Below, piece by piece: positions 15,782 to 22,962 of a DNA stretch of 64,000 nucleotides. The stretch's first letter is position 1. Each line of letters starts with the position of its first letter. This DNA is from DSWT01 sp049975385 (GTDB lineage: Bacteria; Chloroflexota; Anaerolineae; B4-G1; SLSP01). The notes beneath the pieces are model-generated. The model was not told the origin of the DNA. It saw only the letters and a list, made by a program, of their open reading frames with translations, and did no database searches. The DNA is taken from contig JBNGDO010000001.1 of assembly GCA_049975385.1 (NCBI GenBank), forward strand, positions 1-64,000, in the 5' to 3' direction. The position numbers and the translations under genes are program-made.

Positions 15782-16864
15782 ATGAGCTTGTTATTCAATC
15801 CTGGCGCCTTTGGTGCATTGAGCTTGCCCAATCGTCTTGTGCGTTCGGCCACTGCGGAGCGCATGGCGGACGATGACGGCCATCCGCTGCCTGAACTTGC
15901 TTCCCTGTACCGCGACCTGGCGCGCGGCGGGGTGGGGCTGATCATCACCGGGCACATGTACGTGCATCCTGCGGGACGGTGTCATCTGGGCATGACGGGC
16001 ATCTACGACGACGCGTTGATCCCCGGACTGGCGGCGCTGGTCGATGCTGTGCATCATGAGGGTGGCAAAATCGCCGTGCAGATCAATCACGGCGGGATGC
16101 AATGCGCCCGCGAGAGCGTCGCCGGAACCATAGCGCCCTCGGCGGTGGACGCGTCGTTCCTGCTGCAGCCCGCGCGCGAGATGACGCCGGACGAGATCGC
16201 CACCGCCATCGACGCTTACGCGCAGGCGGCCCGCCGCGCTAAAGCTGCCGGGTTCGACGCGGTGCAACTGCACGGCGCGCACGGCTATCTGATCAACCAG
16301 TTCCTCTCGCCGTTCGTCAATCGTCGCTCCGACGCGTGGGGCGGTGATCTGGAGAATCGGATGCGCTTCCTGCGCGCTGTTTGTACGGCAGTGCGTGCCC
16401 AGGTTGGGCCGGATTACCCGCTGTTCATCAAGTTTGGGATGGTGGACGGCGTCGAGGGCGGCCTGACGCTCGCTGAAAGCGTGCGCGTTGTGGCGGGGCT
16501 GGCGGAGATGGGCCTGGACGCGGTCGAACTCAGCGGCGGGATTACCGCAGGGACCATCCAGAACTCCAAAGCGGGCGTGCGCGCCCCTGAGGATGAGGCC
16601 TACTTTCGCCATTTCGCGCAAGCGGCGCGCCCTGTCACGTCTTTGCCGCTGATGCTCGTCGGCGGTTTCCGTTCGCGGCAGGTGATGGACGATGTGCTGG
16701 ACTCTGGCGATGTGGACTTCATCTCGCTGTGCCGTCCGCTCATCGCCGAACCGGACCTTCCACTGCGTCTGCAAGCCGGGCAAACCCGCGCCGCCTGCAT
16801 CTCCGGCAACCGTTGTTGGCCCAAAGCGGAAGGCGAAGGCATTGCTTGCCGGTGTTTGGATTAG
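15782..16864 (+). CDS. NADH:flavin oxidoreductase, Old Yellow Enzyme family
   Basis: 360 residues from the ATG at 15782, with GAGG 7 nt upstream; the in-frame GTG at 15776 overlaps that site and is rejected. It is a TIM-barrel FMN enzyme: PNRLVRSATAERM near the start, QINHGGMQC, LHGAHGYLINQFLSPF with the active-site His/Gly/His pair region, NRRSDAWGGDLENRMRF and the FMN phosphate-binding LMLVGGFRSRQ. The family reduces alpha,beta-unsaturated carbonyls or dehydrogenates, using NAD(P)H. The C-terminal end (CISGNRCWPKAEGEGIACRCLD) is Cys-rich, but the iron-sulfur and NAD-binding extension of 2,4-dienoyl-CoA reductases is missing, so this is the single-domain form. Substrate unknown; the neighbours do not define a pathway. 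Confidence 0.92.
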   Translation: MSLLFNPGAFGALSLPNRLVRSATAERMADDDGHPLPELASLYRDLARGGVGLIITGHMYVHPAGRCHLGMTGIYDDALIPGLAALVDAVHHEGGKIAVQINHGGMQCARESVAGTIAPSAVDASFLLQPAREMTPDEIATAIDAYAQAARRAKAAGFDAVQLHGAHGYLINQFLSPFVNRRSDAWGGDLENRMRFLRAVCTAVRAQVGPDYPLFIKFGMVDGVEGGLTLAESVRVVAGLAEMGLDAVELSGGITAGTIQNSKAGVRAPEDEAYFRHFAQAARPVTSLPLMLVGGFRSRQVMDDVLDSGDVDFISLCRPLIAEPDLPLRLQAGQTRAACISGNRCWPKAEGEGIACRCLD

Positions 16865-16868
16865 CTTT

Positions 16869-16903
16869 CAGCGGTCAGCTATCAGCGATCAGCGGTCAGC
16901 CGG
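16869..16903. repeat. CAGCNNT heptamer array
   Basis: CAGCGGT, CAGCTAT, CAGCGAT, CAGCGGT, CAGCCGG: five consecutive 7-mers directly after the oxidoreductase stop codon. Confidence 0.85.
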
Positions 16904-16928
16904 AACGGTAGGTGTTGGCGCATGGTTC

Positions 16929-16983
16929 AACCACCAAACCACCAAACCACCAAACCACCAAACCACCAAACCACCTAACCACC
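16929..16983. repeat. AAACCACC octamer array
   Basis: Five exact AAACCACC units with a diverged unit at each end (AACCACC, TAACCACC). Unlike the other arrays the period is 8 bp. It lies between the oxidoreductase and nagB. Confidence 0.9.
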
Positions 16984-17011
16984 GAACTGCTACTGTGATA
17001 AGGAGGACACA

Positions 17012-17752
17012 ATGAATCTACACATCTACAAGACAAAAGATGATATGGGCATGGCGGCGGCAGGGCAGACGGCGCAGTGGCTCAACGCGGCGATTGCGGC
17101 GCGTGGAGAGGCGAACTTGATCCTTGCCACAGGCGCGAGCCAGTTTGAGATGTTGGAAAGCCTCGTTCTTCAGGACGTGGATTGGTCGAAGGTGACGGTC
17201 TTCCATCTGGATGAATACATCGGGTTGCCTGAGACACACCCGGCAAGCTTCCGCAAGTATCTCAAGGAGCGTTTCGTGGATAAGCTGCCAGAGTTGCGGA
17301 TGTTCCACTACGTCAACGGCGAGGCCGCCGATCCGGCCGCCGAATGCGCGAGATTGGGCGCCCTCATTGCCGCGCATCCCATCGACGTGGCGTGCATTGG
17401 CATCGGCGAGAACGGGCACCTGGCGTTCAACGATCCGCCCGCCGACTTCGAGACCGAGGAACCCTACATTGTCGTGGACCTGGACGAGGCCTGTCGCCGC
17501 CAGCAGTTGGGCGAAGGCTGGTTCCCCACGCTCGCGGATGTGCCCGCGCAGGCGATTTCGATGAGCATCCGGCAAATCATGAAGAGCGCCGCTATCGTCT
17601 GCACCGTCCCCGACGCGCGCAAGGCGCAGGCCGTGAAAGGCGCGGTCGAAGGCCCGGTGACGAATCTGCATCCCTCGTCGATTTTGCAGCAGCATCCGCA
17701 GTGCGACCTGTTCCTCGACGAACCGGCAGCGGTACTTTTACGTAATGCGTGA
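17012..17752 (+). CDS. nagB: Glucosamine-6-phosphate deaminase
   Basis: 246 residues. It converts glucosamine 6-phosphate to fructose 6-phosphate and ammonia in the cytoplasm. Family motifs are ILATGASQFEML (phosphate loop), VFHLDEYIGLPETHPASF with the catalytic Asp, and IGIGENGHLAFNDPPADF with the His that opens the sugar ring. Length is at the short end for NagB, the monomeric allosteric-site-poor type. AAGGAGGACACA precedes the ATG. It is followed after 60 nt by nagA, which supplies its substrate, so the pair performs GlcNAc-6-phosphate catabolism. No PTS or kinase gene is adjacent. Confidence 0.95.
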   Translation: MNLHIYKTKDDMGMAAAGQTAQWLNAAIAARGEANLILATGASQFEMLESLVLQDVDWSKVTVFHLDEYIGLPETHPASFRKYLKERFVDKLPELRMFHYVNGEAADPAAECARLGALIAAHPIDVACIGIGENGHLAFNDPPADFETEEPYIVVDLDEACRRQQLGEGWFPTLADVPAQAISMSIRQIMKSAAIVCTVPDARKAQAVKGAVEGPVTNLHPSSILQQHPQCDLFLDEPAAVLLRNA

Positions 17753-17767
17753 TGGTTGAGAGGGCAA

Positions 17768-17795
17768 TTCACGTATCACGAGTCACGCATCACGC
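17768..17795. repeat. TCACG heptamer array between nagB and nagA
   Basis: TTCACGT, ATCACGA, GTCACGC, ATCACGC. If translated in the nagA frame it would give a spurious N-terminal extension. Confidence 0.85.
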
Positions 17796-17812
17796 GAAAA
17801 GGATGTGTCAAG

Positions 17813-18799
17813 GTGAATTATCGCTCTGGTTTTGTGGATTTGCAGGTCAACGGCTTTCTGGGCGTGGATTTCTCCAGCCCAGACTTGACCGAAGTAGATT
17901 TCGTCCGCGCGTGCCGGGCGTTGTTGGCGCAGGGGACGGCAGCGTTTTTGCCGACGGTGATCACCAGCTCACTCGATGCCTATGCCCATAATTTGCCGTT
18001 GATGGCAGAGGTGATGGCGCGCGAAGAATTCGCGTGCGAGGAATTCCAGGGCCGCCTATTAGGCTTTCACCTGGAAGGTCCTTTTATCTCACGAGTGCCG
18101 GGTGCGGTAGGCGCACACAATCCGGCCTACGTTCGCGATCCCGATACTGCGCTGCTGGAGCAACTGCTCGGTTGGACAGATGGGCGCGTGCGCTTGCTCA
18201 CACTGGCGGCAGAATTGCCCGGCGCGGATGACCTGGCGCGCTGCGCCGTAGAGCGAGGGATCGCCGTCTCGATCGGACATTCGCTCTACACGACTGACGA
18301 TCTGGACCGGCTGGCGGACGCTGGCGCGACGGCGCTCACGCACTTCGGCAACGGCGTACCAAACGTACTGCCGCGCCACGACAACCCTTTGTGGGCCGGA
18401 GTGGCGCACGACGCGTACACGGCGATGTGCATCACGGATGGGCATCACCTGCCTGCGCCGGTGATCAAGACGGTGGCGCGGGTCAAGGGCGCGGACAAGT
18501 TCATCGTTGTCAGCGACGCGTCGCCGGTGGCGGGATTGCCGCCGGGCCGCTATCATTTTCTGGATAACGACGCGATCCTGGAGCCTTCAGGCCTTTTCCA
18601 TAACCCAGATAAACAGTGCCTCGTGGGCTCTTCAGCAACGATGCGACAGTGTATGGCGCACTTAGCCAGCCTCGGAGAACTTTCCATCGCCGAACTGCAT
18701 CAAGTGAGCGTCACGAACCCCCTAGACCTTATCGGCATTGACTACAATGTTGATGGAACGCCAGAATGCTTGACAAATCACCAAGTCACGCTAGAATGA
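17813..18799 (+). CDS. nagA: N-acetylglucosamine-6-phosphate deacetylase
   Basis: 328 residues from the GTG at 17813, which has AAAAGGA 9 nt upstream. The longer frame from 17756 is rejected because its extra residues are translated heptamer repeat. It is an amidohydrolase-fold enzyme that removes the acetyl group from GlcNAc 6-phosphate. Motifs: GFVDLQVNGFLGVDF, GFHLEGPFIS with the metal-binding Glu, SIGHS, THFGNGVPN, MCITDGHHLP and VSDASPVAG with the catalytic Asp. It is shorter than the usual 370-390 residues: the N-terminal beta-sandwich strands normally preceding the barrel are missing, and barrel motifs begin within the first 15 residues. It forms an operon with nagB. Confidence 0.92.
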   Translation: MNYRSGFVDLQVNGFLGVDFSSPDLTEVDFVRACRALLAQGTAAFLPTVITSSLDAYAHNLPLMAEVMAREEFACEEFQGRLLGFHLEGPFISRVPGAVGAHNPAYVRDPDTALLEQLLGWTDGRVRLLTLAAELPGADDLARCAVERGIAVSIGHSLYTTDDLDRLADAGATALTHFGNGVPNVLPRHDNPLWAGVAHDAYTAMCITDGHHLPAPVIKTVARVKGADKFIVVSDASPVAGLPPGRYHFLDNDAILEPSGLFHNPDKQCLVGSSATMRQCMAHLASLGELSIAELHQVSVTNPLDLIGIDYNVDGTPECLTNHQVTLE

Positions 18800-18827
18800 A
18801 TTCCGTTCTGAGAGTTTACGAGTATTG

Positions 18828-18893
18828 ATGATTATGCGACCAAACGCAGTGCAAATTTACGATATTCTGGGTGCGAAGAAGCCGGACCGCTAG
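18828..18893 (+). CDS. Possible 21-residue leader peptide
   Basis: ATG at 18828 to TAG at 18891, reading MIMRPNAVQIYDILGAKKPDR. It lies 28 nt after nagA. Its last codons overlap a small hairpin (CCGGAC/GTCCGG, 18882-18899), and an intrinsic terminator follows 28 nt after the stop. No clear ribosome-binding site. It could be a short hypothetical protein, a leader peptide, or chance; translation is unproven. Confidence 0.35.
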   Translation: MIMRPNAVQIYDILGAKKPDR

Positions 18894-18921
18894 GTCCGGG
18901 AATTTGTGCTGAACGAGATCG

Positions 18922-18963
18922 AACCGGCCCTAGTCAAAGACAAAGACTAGGGCCGGTTTTTTT
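18922..18963 (+). terminator. Strong intrinsic terminator
   Basis: AACCGGCCCTAGTC (18922-18935) pairs perfectly with GACTAGGGCCGGTT (18945-18958), loop 9 nt, followed by a run of seven T. Confidence 0.92.
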
Positions 18964-18979
18964 GTTTCCGAGGAATAAT

Positions 18980-19078
18980 ATGATACATCAGCAGTTGCCG
19001 TATGCGGGTAAAGTCATCAAGGTCAAGCGCGATAAGCCAGACAATGTCTGGATAGCTGCGTTTGCCCAAGACAATTGA
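18980..19078 (+). CDS. Small hypothetical protein, 32 residues
   Basis: ATG at 18980, TGA at 19076, preceded by GAGGAATAAT. The product has a basic middle (KVIKVKRDK) and ends NVWIAAFAQDN. It sits between two strong terminators, so it would be its own transcript or a leader unit of the homocitrate synthase gene. No family recognised. Confidence 0.5.
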   Translation: MIHQQLPYAGKVIKVKRDKPDNVWIAAFAQDN

Positions 19079-19089
19079 GGGGGTGTCAC

Positions 19090-19128
19090 AAGGCCAGCTT
19101 CCAGATAACGGAGAAGCTGGCCTTTTTT
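19090..19128 (+). terminator. Second intrinsic terminator upstream of homocitrate synthase
   Basis: AAGGCCAGCTT (19090-19100) pairs with AAGCTGGCCTT (19114-19124), loop 13 nt, then TTTTTT. It lies 45 nt before the ATG of the next gene, a position suitable for attenuation. Confidence 0.88.
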
Positions 19129-19172
19129 GTTGTGGCAAAGGTTTCGAATAATCCAAGAAAGGAGAGAGGGAC

Positions 19173-20309
19173 ATGGCATTGGATCAGTTTGCTATCATTG
19201 AATCGACGTTGCGTGAGGGGGAACAGTTCGTGGGGGCGAGCTTTACCACCGCGCAGAAGGTCGAAATCGCGCGGCTTCTGGACGCGTTCGGCGTGGAGTG
19301 TCTGGAGCTGACGTCGCCGTTGGCATCTCCGCAGAGCTACGAGGATGCGAAGGCCATCACGCGACTGGGGCTTAACTGTCACGTGCTGACGCACGTCCGC
19401 TGCCGGATGGAGGATGCCAAACTGGCGCTTGAGACAGGCGTGGACGGACTCGACGTCGTCATCGGAACATCGTCGATGCTGCGCGAATTCAGCCATGGCA
19501 AGGAGATCGACGAGATCATCGATCTTGCGCTTGAGGTCGTCGCGTTTGTGCGCTCGCAGGGGATTCGCGTGCGCTTCAGTACCGAGGACTCGTTTCGCAG
19601 CGACGCGCGCGATCTCTTCCGTATCTATGAGGCGGTGGACAAGATCGGCGTGCATCGTGTAGGGATTGCGGATACGGTAGGTGTTGCGACGCCGCGCCAG
19701 GTCTACGAGCTGGTTCGCGAACTGCGTCAGCGTGTCACCTGCGACATCGAATTCCACGGGCACAACGACGCTGGCTGCGCCATCGCCAACGCCTTCGAGG
19801 CGCTCGATGCTGGCGCGACGCACGTGGACACGACGGTCCTCGGTATCGGCGAGCGCAACGGCATCACGCCGCTGGGGGGATTGATCGCCCGGCTGTACGC
19901 CACCAATCGGGCGTCGGTCGCCAAGTACGATCTGCCGCTTTTACGCGCCATCGACAACACGGTCGCACAATTTGTGGGTGTGGATGTGCCCTTCAACAAC
20001 TACATCACCGGGATCGCGGCCTTTACGCACAAGGCGGGCATTCACGCCAAGGCGATTCTCAACAACCCGGAAACCTACGAAATCCTCGATCCACAGGCCT
20101 TCGGGTTGACCCGCTACATCAGTATCGCGCACCGTCTTACCGGCTGGAATGCGATCAAAAACCGCTCGGAGCAACTCGGCCTGGCGCTGGACGACGATCA
20201 CATCAAAGCGATCACCGCGCATATCAAGGCGCTCGCCGACGAAAAGGCGCTCTCGCTGGATGACGTGGATGCGTTGCTGCGCCGTTGGGCAAATGGTGGG
20301 GGTGGGTAG
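19173..20309 (+). CDS. lys20: Homocitrate synthase (LysS/Lys20-type)
   Basis: 378 residues. It condenses 2-oxoglutarate with acetyl-CoA to homocitrate, the first step of the alpha-aminoadipate route to lysine. Residues 8-18 (IIESTLREGEQ) supply the metal/substrate residues Arg14 and Glu15. LTHVRCRMEDAKLA includes the His linked to 2-oxoglutarate/lysine recognition; GIADTVGVATPRQVY and DIEFHGHNDAGCAIANA carry the two metal His; LGIGERNGITPLGG follows. The match with homocitrate synthases (ELTSPLASPQSYEDAKAI, VRFSTEDSFRSD) is closer than with 2-isopropylmalate synthase, and the leucine-binding regulatory domain of LeuA is absent. ATG is preceded by GAAAGGAGAGAGGGAC. No other lysine gene is adjacent. 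Citramalate or isopropylmalate synthase are less likely alternatives. Confidence 0.87.
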   Translation: MALDQFAIIESTLREGEQFVGASFTTAQKVEIARLLDAFGVECLELTSPLASPQSYEDAKAITRLGLNCHVLTHVRCRMEDAKLALETGVDGLDVVIGTSSMLREFSHGKEIDEIIDLALEVVAFVRSQGIRVRFSTEDSFRSDARDLFRIYEAVDKIGVHRVGIADTVGVATPRQVYELVRELRQRVTCDIEFHGHNDAGCAIANAFEALDAGATHVDTTVLGIGERNGITPLGGLIARLYATNRASVAKYDLPLLRAIDNTVAQFVGVDVPFNNYITGIAAFTHKAGIHAKAILNNPETYEILDPQAFGLTRYISIAHRLTGWNAIKNRSEQLGLALDDDHIKAITAHIKALADEKALSLDDVDALLRRWANGGGG

Positions 20310-20322
20310 GTGTAGGAGCAAA

Positions 20323-20354
20323 CAGGGCGTTTCTGCGATCGCAGAAACGCCCTG
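20323..20354. terminator. Perfect 32-bp palindrome between convergent genes
   Basis: CAGGGCGTTTCTGCGA followed by its exact reverse complement, centred on GCGATCGC. It separates convergent homocitrate synthase and the CNB gene. There is no T-run on the plus strand, so termination is plausible but weaker. Confidence 0.6.
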
Positions 20355-20389
20355 TGCATTGTGAAGAGATGGACTAGATGGAAGATGGA

Positions 20390-20821
20390 CTACATAATGT
20401 CCAGCACGCGGCTGAAGCGGGCCGCCAACTCTTGCAGCACGGCGACAGCCATATCTGCATCTTCACGGAGCAGGCCGAGGAAATCCCATCGTGTCAGGAC
20501 CAGGCAGCACGTTGGCTCGGTCGCCACGACCGAGGCAGTGCGCAGCCGCTCGGTCAGCAGCGCCATCTCGCCGAAGAAATCGCCTACTTCGAGTTCGTGT
20601 AGGGTAACCCCTGTCCCATCCAACTGTTCGCGGATAACCTCGACCTGGCCTTCTATGATGACGAAAAATCCTTCACCGCCTTTGCCTTGCGTGACGATTG
20701 TCTCACCTGGATCATACGTGCGCTCGACGAAGCGTTTCCCCACTTGTTCGATCTGCCGCCGGTTCAGCCCGCGGAACAGCGGCGTGCGTTGCAAGACGAT
20801 CAATCTATCAGCGACAGCCAT
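20390..20821 (-). CDS. Stand-alone cyclic-nucleotide-binding protein at the end of the ABC transporter operon
   Basis: 143 residues, one CNB domain, a paralogue of the protein at 12030-12467 with the same organisation (PLFRGLNRRQIEQVG, GEGFFVIIEGQVEV). The cassette FFGEMALLTERLRTASV keeps the Glu and the phosphate-binding Arg. No DNA-binding domain. Its ATG (20821) is 1 nt from the TGA (20823-20825) of the upstream ABC ATPase gene, so it must be cotranscribed and probably translationally coupled with the importer. This placement suggests that cyclic-nucleotide level gates or reports on transporter activity; that is inference. Confidence 0.92.
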   Translation of the reverse strand: MAVADRLIVLQRTPLFRGLNRRQIEQVGKRFVERTYDPGETIVTQGKGGEGFFVIIEGQVEVIREQLDGTGVTLHELEVGDFFGEMALLTERLRTASVVATEPTCCLVLTRWDFLGLLREDADMAVAVLQELAARFSRVLDIM

Positions 20822-20822
20822 A

Positions 20823-21869
20823 TCACACCCCCTTCAGTTTTAGCTCTTCGGCGCGATGACACGCCACGAAGTGATCCGGCTTGAGTTCGCGGAATTCCGG
20901 CGTCTCTATTTCGCATCTTTCTATAGCATAGCGGCACCGGGGATGGAAGTAACAGCCTGACGGTGGGTTGGAAGGATCGGCTACGTCACCCTGCATGATG
21001 ATGCGCTCGGATTTGTACAGCGGGTCGGGCTTCGGCACCGCCGACATTAGTGCCTCGGTATAGGGATGCAACGGGGCGTTGTAGAGCGCGTCGGACTCGG
21101 CCATCTCAGCAATCTTGCCGACGTACATCACCGCGACGCGATCGGAGATGTGCTGCACGACGCTGAGGTCGTGAGCAACGAAGACAAACGCGAGGTTGAA
21201 GTCACTCTGCAAGTCCTGCAACAGATTCAGCGTTTGTGCCTGGATGGAGACATCCAGCGCTGAAACCGGTTCGTCGCAGAAGATGATCTTGGGATTCAGC
21301 GATAACGCGCGCGCGATGCCGATGCGCTGGCGCTGCCCGCCGGAGAACTCGTGAGGATAGCGCCGGATGTGCTCGCGGCGCAGCCCCACCCGTTCCAGCA
21401 GGTTGATCACCGTATCTTCCATTTCCTTACCGACCTTCATCCCATGAATTACCATCGGCTCCGAAACGATATCGAAGACCGACATCCGAGGATTCAGCGA
21501 GTTGACGGGATCCTGAAACACCATCGAAATCTCTCGCCTGACGCGTTTCATCTGGTCTTTGCTAAGATCGAAGAGATTGACAACCTCCTCGGTGTTGCCA
21601 GGCGAGAGAGCGTCGGTTTTGTAATACGCGGCACCGCCGGTAGGTTCGTAGAGGCGGATTACCGTCCGGCTGGCTGTGGTCTTCCCGCAGCCACTCTCCC
21701 CTACGAGACCCAGCGTTTCACCTCTGCGGAGGTAGAAACTGACATCGTCCACGGCCTTTACATTGCCCACGACCTTTCTAAGGAGTCCCTTCTGGATGGG
21801 GAACCACTTCTTCAGTCCCTGCACATCCAATAGAATCGTGTCATCGTTAGTTATCATGCGTTCAGCCAT
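20823..21869 (-). CDS. ABC transporter ATPase, OppF/DppF type
   Basis: 348 residues. It is the second nucleotide-binding subunit of a peptide/opine/nickel-family importer. Walker A is GESGCGKTTA, the signature SGGQRQRIGIARAL, Walker B KIIFCDEPVSALD, and the H-loop FVAHDLS. The C-terminal oligopeptide-transporter extension is present (SNPPSGCYFHPRCRYAIERC) with Cys residues that in relatives can hold a cluster. It energises import together with the OppD-type subunit 14 nt upstream. The CNB gene starts 1 nt after its stop codon. Confidence 0.95.
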   Translation of the reverse strand: MAERMITNDDTILLDVQGLKKWFPIQKGLLRKVVGNVKAVDDVSFYLRRGETLGLVGESGCGKTTASRTVIRLYEPTGGAAYYKTDALSPGNTEEVVNLFDLSKDQMKRVRREISMVFQDPVNSLNPRMSVFDIVSEPMVIHGMKVGKEMEDTVINLLERVGLRREHIRRYPHEFSGGQRQRIGIARALSLNPKIIFCDEPVSALDVSIQAQTLNLLQDLQSDFNLAFVFVAHDLSVVQHISDRVAVMYVGKIAEMAESDALYNAPLHPYTEALMSAVPKPDPLYKSERIIMQGDVADPSNPPSGCYFHPRCRYAIERCEIETPEFRELKPDHFVACHRAEELKLKGV

Positions 21870-21883
21870 GTTTGTTCTACCTC

Positions 21884-22951
21884 CTATACATTCTCATAAA
21901 GCAAGCAGCGCGCCCAGTGATCAGGCTCCACCTCAACCCAACTCGGAGCGATCCGGTCGCACTTGCCCGGCATGAATGAGGGACAGCGAGGGTGGAAGAC
22001 GCATCCGGAGGGGAGATGGAAGGGATCGGGCACCATGCCCTTGATGGAAGCCAGGCGCTCACTGCTGCGCTTGCCCACTTTCGGGATGGACTCGAGCAGC
22101 GCGCGCGTATACGGGTGCTTGGGTTCGTAGAAAACCTTGACTGTGCTGGCTTTTTCCACCTGCTTGCCCATATACATCACGACGATCTCGTTAGCCATCT
22201 CTGCGACCACGCCCAGGTTATGGGTGATGAACATGATGGCCATGTCCACTGTCTCTTGCAACTCACGCATCAGGTCGAGGATCTGTGCCTCGATGGAGAC
22301 GTCGAGCGCTGTCGTCGGCTCATCGGCGATTAGCATGAACGGCTCACATGAGAGCGCGATAGCGACCATCACACGCTGCCGCTGCCCGCCGGAGAGCTGA
22401 TGTGGATAGGCATCCACTCGCTCCTCCGGCTTTGGGATCCCCACCTTGCGCAACATATCGATGGAAATCTGGCGAGCCTCTTCCTTTGTCACAGGCCGGT
22501 ACTTCGTAATCTTTTCAGCCATCTGTTCCCCGACCGGAATCCGGCGGTGAAGATCTAGCGCCTCGCCGATCAAGGTTCCCGTGGTGTACACGGGCGTCAG
22601 GGAGCTCATCGGCTCCTGAAAGATCATGGCAAATTCGCCACCCCGGATCGAGCGAATCGTGCTGCCGTCCGGATCGAGGTTTGTGATATCTACGATCTCT
22701 GGGGGTTTGCTTGGGTCAAACTTGTCTCGACGATGATAAAGGATCTTGCCGCTCACAATCTTCCCCGGCTTGGGGATCATCCGCATCGCGGCTTTAGCTG
22801 TGACCGATTTCCCACAGCCGCTCTCGCCGATCACGCCTAGCGTTTCCCCTCGGTTTACAGTATAGGTCACGCCATCCACAGCGTGGACCGTCCCGTCGCG
22901 CACTTCGAAGTCCACCCGCACGTCTTTGATTTCAAGTAACGGTTCAGCCAT
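21884..22951 (-). CDS. ABC transporter ATPase, OppD/DppD type
   Basis: 355 residues from the ATG at 22951, which has AAAGGAGAG 4 nt upstream; the frame is open back to 23119 but that part overlaps the upstream permease gene. Walker A GESGCGKSVT, Q-loop FQEPMSSLTPVYT, signature LSGGQRQRVMVAIAL, Walker B LIADEPTTALD and H-loop FITHNLG are intact. The C-terminal extension LPSGCVFHPRCPSF is typical of the peptide subfamily. It contains an insert (about residues 75-95, RRDKFDPSKPPEIVDITNLD) in the early ATPase core that many OppD proteins lack. It pairs with the OppF-type subunit. Confidence 0.95.
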   Translation of the reverse strand: MAEPLLEIKDVRVDFEVRDGTVHAVDGVTYTVNRGETLGVIGESGCGKSVTAKAAMRMIPKPGKIVSGKILYHRRDKFDPSKPPEIVDITNLDPDGSTIRSIRGGEFAMIFQEPMSSLTPVYTTGTLIGEALDLHRRIPVGEQMAEKITKYRPVTKEEARQISIDMLRKVGIPKPEERVDAYPHQLSGGQRQRVMVAIALSCEPFMLIADEPTTALDVSIEAQILDLMRELQETVDMAIMFITHNLGVVAEMANEIVVMYMGKQVEKASTVKVFYEPKHPYTRALLESIPKVGKRSSERLASIKGMVPDPFHLPSGCVFHPRCPSFMPGKCDRIAPSWVEVEPDHWARCLLYENV

Positions 22952-22962
22952 TGTTCTCTCCT

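Noticed and set aside
17756..17812. Longer nagA start at 17756
   Set aside because: The extra N-terminal residues (YHESRITRK) are translated heptamer repeat and no ribosome-binding site precedes them.
18880..18965. tRNA-like or T-box-like structure before homocitrate synthase
   Set aside because: No cloverleaf, no T-box anticodon-type sequence; the region is explained as a small hairpin plus intrinsic terminator.
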